Assembly: GCA_026713545.1 (NCBI GenBank)
Contig: JAPOOG010000150.1
Coordinates: 100,023 to 164,022 of the forward strand
Reading direction: 5' to 3'
DNA from: Bryobacterales bacterium
GTDB taxonomy: Bacteria > Acidobacteriota > Terriglobia > Bryobacterales > UBA6623
Length of the DNA stretch: 64,000 bases
Each line of letters opens with the position of its first letter. Position 1 is the stretch's first letter. The notes below the pieces were generated by a model that saw only the letters and a program-made list of their open reading frames with translations, was not told the DNA's origin and searched no databases. Made by a program: the position numbers and the translations under genes. Positions 61,641-64,000 of this stretch are shown one piece after another.

Positions 61641-63482
61641 CTAATAGTTGAAGAAGAACTCCACGCTGTTGAGCAGCGCCCACTGCAAGTTCTCCGCCCC
61701 CGCGACACGGTCGTTGTTCAAGGCCGCCAAGGCAATCTCTTTTTCCTCGCCAGACGGCGGCCGCGAAAGCGTCCCCATGAACATCTCGTCAACCACCCGA
61801 TCGTTGTCGTAGCTGTCGAGCAGGTTCTTCACGCGGCTGTCTTCCCTGGCGATGACCCGATCCGTGACCACCGGCGACTGCATCAGCGCCAACGGATGCA
61901 GCAGCGAGCCGGGAACCTCCCGAGGCGGCGTATTGCGGTCCGACTGGCCGAAAGTCTTGAGGAACGTCCTCACATCGCGTCCGCCCGAAGGCCCCGACAG
62001 CCTCATCGCCATGCCGACCTTGTCGTCCCCGAACTTGAACTCCCCTGGCCGGTCCGTGGCGAGCGCAATCGCGTCGTGCAACTCCTCGGCATTCAGCCGG
62101 CGCACGAACTTGCGCGCGAAGTACCTGGCGTACGACTCCTTCCATTCGCCCTGGAACCGCGCCGACAACCGATAGGCGCTCGACCTGGTGATCGTCCGCA
62201 TCAACTCCTTGATGCTGTGTCCGCTGTCTCGAAAACTCTGCGCCAACTCGTCCAACAGTTCCGGGTGCGACGGCTGCAACTCCCAGCCTTCGGGAACGTT
62301 GTCCGGGTCCTGCCGCAGCAAATCGAACTCGTCGAACGGCTCGACGATCCCGAAGCCCATCAACTTCGCCCAGAAGCGGTTCACCGTGCCGCGCGCGAAC
62401 TGCGGATGCGCGGTCAGTATCCGTCCCAGCGCCTCGCGCGGCTCCTCGCCGGGCCGCGGCTCTTCGCCGTTCAGCAGGAACGCCGGATTTTCCGGCCCGC
62501 CCAGCCGCGCGACGCGCACCATGCTGTGGCCCTCGGTATCGTATCCGGGGTTGCCGTCATCCAGCAGAAACTCGCCCGACTGCGGCTTGCCGTTCTCGAA
62601 ATACATCAGATACCGCGAACGGCCCAGGAACGACGCCGTCTGGAAGAACTCGGTGCGCCTTTTCGTGCTCAGCCAGACGTTCACCTTCTCGAGGTGTCCC
62701 TGCCCGTCGTGGCACGAAATACACGACAGATTCAGCCCCATGAAGACCTTGGCGTACTGAATCACGAGCTCATCGTGCGTATCGAGCTGATGCACCATGC
62801 TCAGGTCGTCGCCGTCCTTCGGCTGCGGCGCCCCCTGGATGTGCTCGCGCGCGATCACGTTCGAGGCGGCGACCACGTGGTTGCTCTTCGCCGACGCCGC
62901 GATGATGTCGTACGCCACCTCGTCGTAAGGCCTGTTGGACCGCAGGTTCTGCTTCATCCAGTAGTGGAAGAGGTGCTGTCCGCGACCCATCTTGCCGTTC
63001 GCGCGGAACAGGTCCATGAAGTGGTAGGCCCACTTCTCGACATACTCCTCGCTGTCGAGCAAGCGGTCGATCAGCTTGTCTCGTTTGCCGGGGTCATCAT
63101 CCGCCAGGAAGGCGCGCACTTCGGCCCGAGGCGGGATGCGCCCCGTCAAATCGAGCGTCACGCGCCGCAGAAACTCGATGTCCGACGCCGGCGGCGCATG
63201 CGGCACGCCGTCGCGCGCCATCTTGCCGAAGATGTGCTCGTCGATGAAGTTCCGCCGCTCGACGCGGCCGGGCTCCGAGCCCGGTTCGGACCCGAGCAGA
63301 CGATCCGTCAACTCCGCCGCTTCCTTCGACTTCGGACGGTCGAACAACGAACCATGCGTCTCGGAAAACTTCTCCGGGGTGAGAACTTCGGGGCGAGCCT
63401 CGCGCGGCTCGTCCTGTTTCTGCGCGGACAGCATCGAAGCTGCCAGCAGCGCGCACACAAGTATGCTTCCCGCCTGCTTCAT
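61641..63482 (-). CDS. DUF1549/DUF1553 (PSD1-type) secreted protein with CxxCH motif
   Basis: 613 residues, ATG 63482 with GGAGG upstream; signal peptide S-I-L-V-C-A-L-L-A-A-S-M-L-S-A. The N-terminal half is DUF1549 ('F-L-R-R-V-T-L-D-L-T-G-R-I-P' and 'W-A-Y-H-F-M-D-L-F-R'), ending in 'L-S-C-I-S-C-H-D-G-Q', a heme-c-like CxxCH. The C-terminal half is DUF1553 ('R-G-T-V-N-R-F-W-A-K-L-M-G', 'H-P-E-L-L-D-E-L-A'). First gene of the operon with DUF1501 and the SUMF1-like gene. A 684-codon antisense frame spans it but has no protein-like features. Confidence 0.92.
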   Translation of the reverse strand: MKQAGSILVCALLAASMLSAQKQDEPREARPEVLTPEKFSETHGSLFDRPKSKEAAELTDRLLGSEPGSEPGRVERRNFIDEHIFGKMARDGVPHAPPASDIEFLRRVTLDLTGRIPPRAEVRAFLADDDPGKRDKLIDRLLDSEEYVEKWAYHFMDLFRANGKMGRGQHLFHYWMKQNLRSNRPYDEVAYDIIAASAKSNHVVAASNVIAREHIQGAPQPKDGDDLSMVHQLDTHDELVIQYAKVFMGLNLSCISCHDGQGHLEKVNVWLSTKRRTEFFQTASFLGRSRYLMYFENGKPQSGEFLLDDGNPGYDTEGHSMVRVARLGGPENPAFLLNGEEPRPGEEPREALGRILTAHPQFARGTVNRFWAKLMGFGIVEPFDEFDLLRQDPDNVPEGWELQPSHPELLDELAQSFRDSGHSIKELMRTITRSSAYRLSARFQGEWKESYARYFARKFVRRLNAEELHDAIALATDRPGEFKFGDDKVGMAMRLSGPSGGRDVRTFLKTFGQSDRNTPPREVPGSLLHPLALMQSPVVTDRVIAREDSRVKNLLDSYDNDRVVDEMFMGTLSRPPSGEEKEIALAALNNDRVAGAENLQWALLNSVEFFFNY

Positions 63483-63534
63483 GAGCGGCCTCCAAGATGG
63501 ACGAAGCTAACGATATGGTACGCCCGCCCTTCGA

Positions 63535-63720
63535 GAGTGTCAATGCAACCACAAGATCTGTCAACGCAACCCAGAACGTTCCCCTTTCTCAGCATGGTTT
63601 CATGTTGCGACCGACGCAGCGGAAGCAGCCCGGAGGGCGGCGGGAGACGCGGCCAACGGCGCTCGTCGTGAGGCCGAGCGAGAACGGAGGACGGCGCGCG
63701 GACAGCGGCTCGGGGGGTAT
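63535..63720 (+). repeat. Interspersed repeat family C, copy 2
   Basis: Two TGTCAA(T/C)GCAACC motifs 25 bases apart, then CAGAACGTTCCCCTTT and the same following sequence as at 37150-37330 (same orientation). Fills the upstream end of the region before the DUF1549 gene. No transposase. Confidence 0.6.
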
Positions 63721-63750
63721 CCGACGAATTCCGACGAATTCCGACGAATT
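63721..63750 (+). repeat. Three perfect tandem copies of a 10-base unit
   Basis: CCGACGAATT repeated three times without mismatch. Confidence 0.9.
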
Positions 63751-63804
63751 GTGGGAAATAGCGAGTTTTTGACTCGTTATGATTCGGTAAAAAGTCGTCA
63801 TCAG

Positions 63805-63862
63805 GCGGCAAAAACCCGTTCTCACGCGGCAAAGACCCGTTCTCACGCGGCAAAAAACCCGG
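63805..63862 (+). repeat. 21-base tandem repeat, nearly three copies
   Basis: Unit GCGGCAAAGACCCGTTCTCAC starting at 63805, 63826 and 63847 (the last partial), with single-base differences. There are no spacers, so this is not a CRISPR array. Confidence 0.85.
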
Positions 63863-63954
63863 AATATCCGGGAATGGCCCCGTCAACATTCGCAGCGAAG
63901 TCGTGACTTGGCGGCACGCGCGGCGGTCCGGTCGGCGGATTTCGGTTTCGGGTT

Positions 63955-64000
63955 CAGCCATAAAAGCCGTGTTTCGTGTCTCGTGTCTCGTGATTCGTGA
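63955..64000 (+). repeat. Interspersed repeat family B, running off the window
   Basis: AAAAGCCGTGTTTCGTG followed by repeated TCTCGTG and ATTCGTG, the same CGTG-rich core as at 37520. The preceding ~60 bases also resemble the sequence before the 37520 copy, so families C and B form a longer composite unit. Confidence 0.6.

Noticed and set aside
61617..63671. 684-codon open frame on the plus strand, longer than the gene opposite
   Set aside because: It is antisense to a clear DUF1549/DUF1553 gene, is full of Arg/His/Gln/Leu as expected of a high-G+C shadow, and has no family resemblance.
63805..63862. Possible CRISPR-like repeat
   Set aside because: The 21-base units are directly tandem with no spacers, and no cas genes are present.
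63479..63961. 160-codon minus-strand frame with a repeated L-P-R-E-N-G heptad
   Set aside because: The heptad is only the 21-base tandem repeat read in frame, and the frame runs through repeat family C. No binding site.

Overview
The window looks like chromosomal DNA of a high-G+C acidobacterium of the Bryobacterales/Solibacter type. The evidence is a 1.2-kDa-residue-scale surface protein (11.7-15.3 kb) with the C-terminal domain first described in Solibacter (TIGR03437 type), tandem carboxypeptidase-regulatory-like proteins, a DUF1501 plus DUF1549/DUF1553 pair, a class II ribonucleotide reductase, a GatCAB amidotransferase and many enzymes with Tat-type signal peptides. This placement is inferred from gene content; no rRNA is present.

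Layout. 0-3.8 kb: the end of a 7Fe-type ferredoxin gene and two translationally coupled surface proteins. 3.8-11 kb: a pectin-degradation cluster (AraC regulator, PL1 and PL10 pectate lyases, two Sde182-type nucleoside-hydrolase-like proteins). It lies between a truncated tRNA fragment and an intact tRNA-Ile2(CAU) in the same orientation, as expected for an old tRNA-targeted island. Both Sde182-type genes are frameshifted, and two vestigial duplicated gene starts lie between the genes. 11-28.6 kb: cupin, the large NHL/TIGR03437 protein, a SelA-like PLP enzyme, propionyl-CoA synthetase, nrdJ, a phosphonoacetate-hydrolase-like enzyme, a bifunctional nuclease, miaB, a second PL10 lyase, a yvcK relic and a type-5 uracil-DNA glycosylase.

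28.6-52 kb is mostly housekeeping: DksA-like protein, an eight-LysM lytic transglycosylase, an aminotransferase, gatA-gatC-dciA, a UxuA-like dehydratase, a PafA-like phosphatase, a HEAT-repeat/cyclophilin fusion, glcD-nfeD, guaA, an Fpg-like glycosylase, a nitrilase-family amidase and gatB. A 1.2-kb gene-poor stretch at 37.1-38.3 kb carries repeats and a candidate small RNA with its own terminator.

50-56 kb is studded with short interspersed repeats. One family has 18-bp terminal inverted repeats, comes with two different cores, and in one copy forms the Shine-Dalgarno sequence and start codon of gatB. 56.6-59.05 kb has a defence-like, more A+T-rich look: an Mrr-type endonuclease with an N-terminal PUA/EVE-like region, then on the other strand a stand-alone GT51 peptidoglycan transglycosylase overlapping a small nucleotidyltransferase. 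This two-gene unit is the best candidate here for an undescribed system. 59.3-63.5 kb is a DUF1549/DUF1553 - DUF1501 - SUMF1-domain operon, and the window ends in more repeats.
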